Virus record (IMG/VR): IMGVR_UViG_3300042291_001905
Location: 1-22,454 of that record
Reading direction: 5' to 3' (one strand)
Length of the DNA: 22,454 bases
Origin: a virus
The position numbers and the translations under genes are program-made. Under the pieces are notes generated by a model. It was not told the DNA's origin and did no database searches. It was given only the letters and a program-made list of their open reading frames with translations. Positions 22,348 to 22,454 of the stretch are shown in pieces (the stretch's first letter is position 1; each line of letters starts with the position of its first letter).

Positions 22348-22454
22348 ACCGTTATGTATAGTTAGCTCACCTGTAGATACATTTTCAGGATATGGAGCAC
22401 GCTCAAGAGATTTTATTAAAGCTTTAATTAAAGTAAAAGGGGATGAATGGGATA
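22340..22454 (+). CDS. GT-B glycosyltransferase, 3'-partial
   Basis: The frame starts at ATG 22340, overlapping the previous stop by 8 nt, and runs off the right edge after 38 codons. The visible N-terminus, a hydrophobic strand CIVSSP followed by SGYGARSRDFIKAL, is the usual first strand and glycine loop of GT4-type transferases (compare SGIATMAREI in the preceding gene). Only the acceptor-side start is seen, so donor and activity cannot be judged. Confidence 0.7.
   Translation, partial: MNKPLCIVSSPVDTFSGYGARSRDFIKALIKVKGDEWD

Overview
The window looks like part of the genome of a large T4-type (myovirus-like) phage, probably infecting a Bacteroidota (Flavobacterium-like) host. The phage call rests on a T4-style replication set in plus-strand order: family B DNA polymerase (gp43-like), sliding clamp (gp45-like), and clamp loader large (gp44-like) and small (gp62-like) subunits. 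A Cas4/RecB-like nuclease, a MazG-like pyrophosphohydrolase and tRNAs accompany it. Genes are tightly packed on one strand with 1-14 nt overlaps. The Bacteroidota call is inference: the DNA is strongly AT-rich, starts lack clear Shine-Dalgarno sites and have A/T-rich leaders, and one exported protein carries a signal peptide ending in the SAFGQ style common in that phylum.

Layout. (1) 3-509: 3' part of a MazG-like gene. (2) 496-10340: about 10 kb of protein hydroxylation, glycosylation and sugar-nucleotide genes. These are a tandem 2-oxoglutarate/Fe(II) oxygenase of prolyl-hydroxylase type; a 915-residue three-domain glycosyltransferase fusion; a DUF5672-like protein; a stand-alone relative of Skp1-hydroxyproline GlcNAc-transferase; a methyltransferase; a GT31/fringe-like protein; a relative of the glycosyltransferase domain of collagen lysyl hydroxylases (PLOD/LH3); a GDP-mannose 3,5-epimerase; and a UDP-galactopyranose mutase. 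(3) 10383-14438: DNA polymerase, a small exported protein, sliding clamp. (4) 14527-17618: Hsp20, an unknown 98-residue protein, GroES, GroEL and an unknown 112-residue protein. (5) 17625-18000: an RNA block with an aberrantly long tRNA-like gene, a structured spacer and a tRNA-Met(CAT). (6) 18005-20645: a 49-residue coiled-coil protein, clamp loader large subunit, zinc-ribbon protein, clamp loader small subunit, nuclease. (7) 20685-22454: a ribbon-helix-helix protein and two GT-B glycosyltransferases, the last cut by the window edge.

The most interesting unit is region 2. It combines parts that in eukaryotes belong to two hydroxyamino-acid glycosylation pathways: the Skp1 pathway (prolyl hydroxylase, GlcNAc-transferase, fucosyl and galactosyl steps) and the collagen pathway (prolyl hydroxylase, PLOD-type glycosyltransferase). 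It also holds enzymes for two unusual donors, GDP-L-galactose and UDP-galactofuranose. My inference is that the phage hydroxylates residues on a protein, perhaps its own fibre or capsid protein, and builds a decorated glycan on them. No substrate is identifiable here: I saw no Gly-X-Y collagen-like repeat in any encoded protein.

The chaperone block suggests the phage brings a whole folding chamber rather than only a GroES substitute. The tRNA-like gene has perfect acceptor and T arms but about 70 extra nucleotides.
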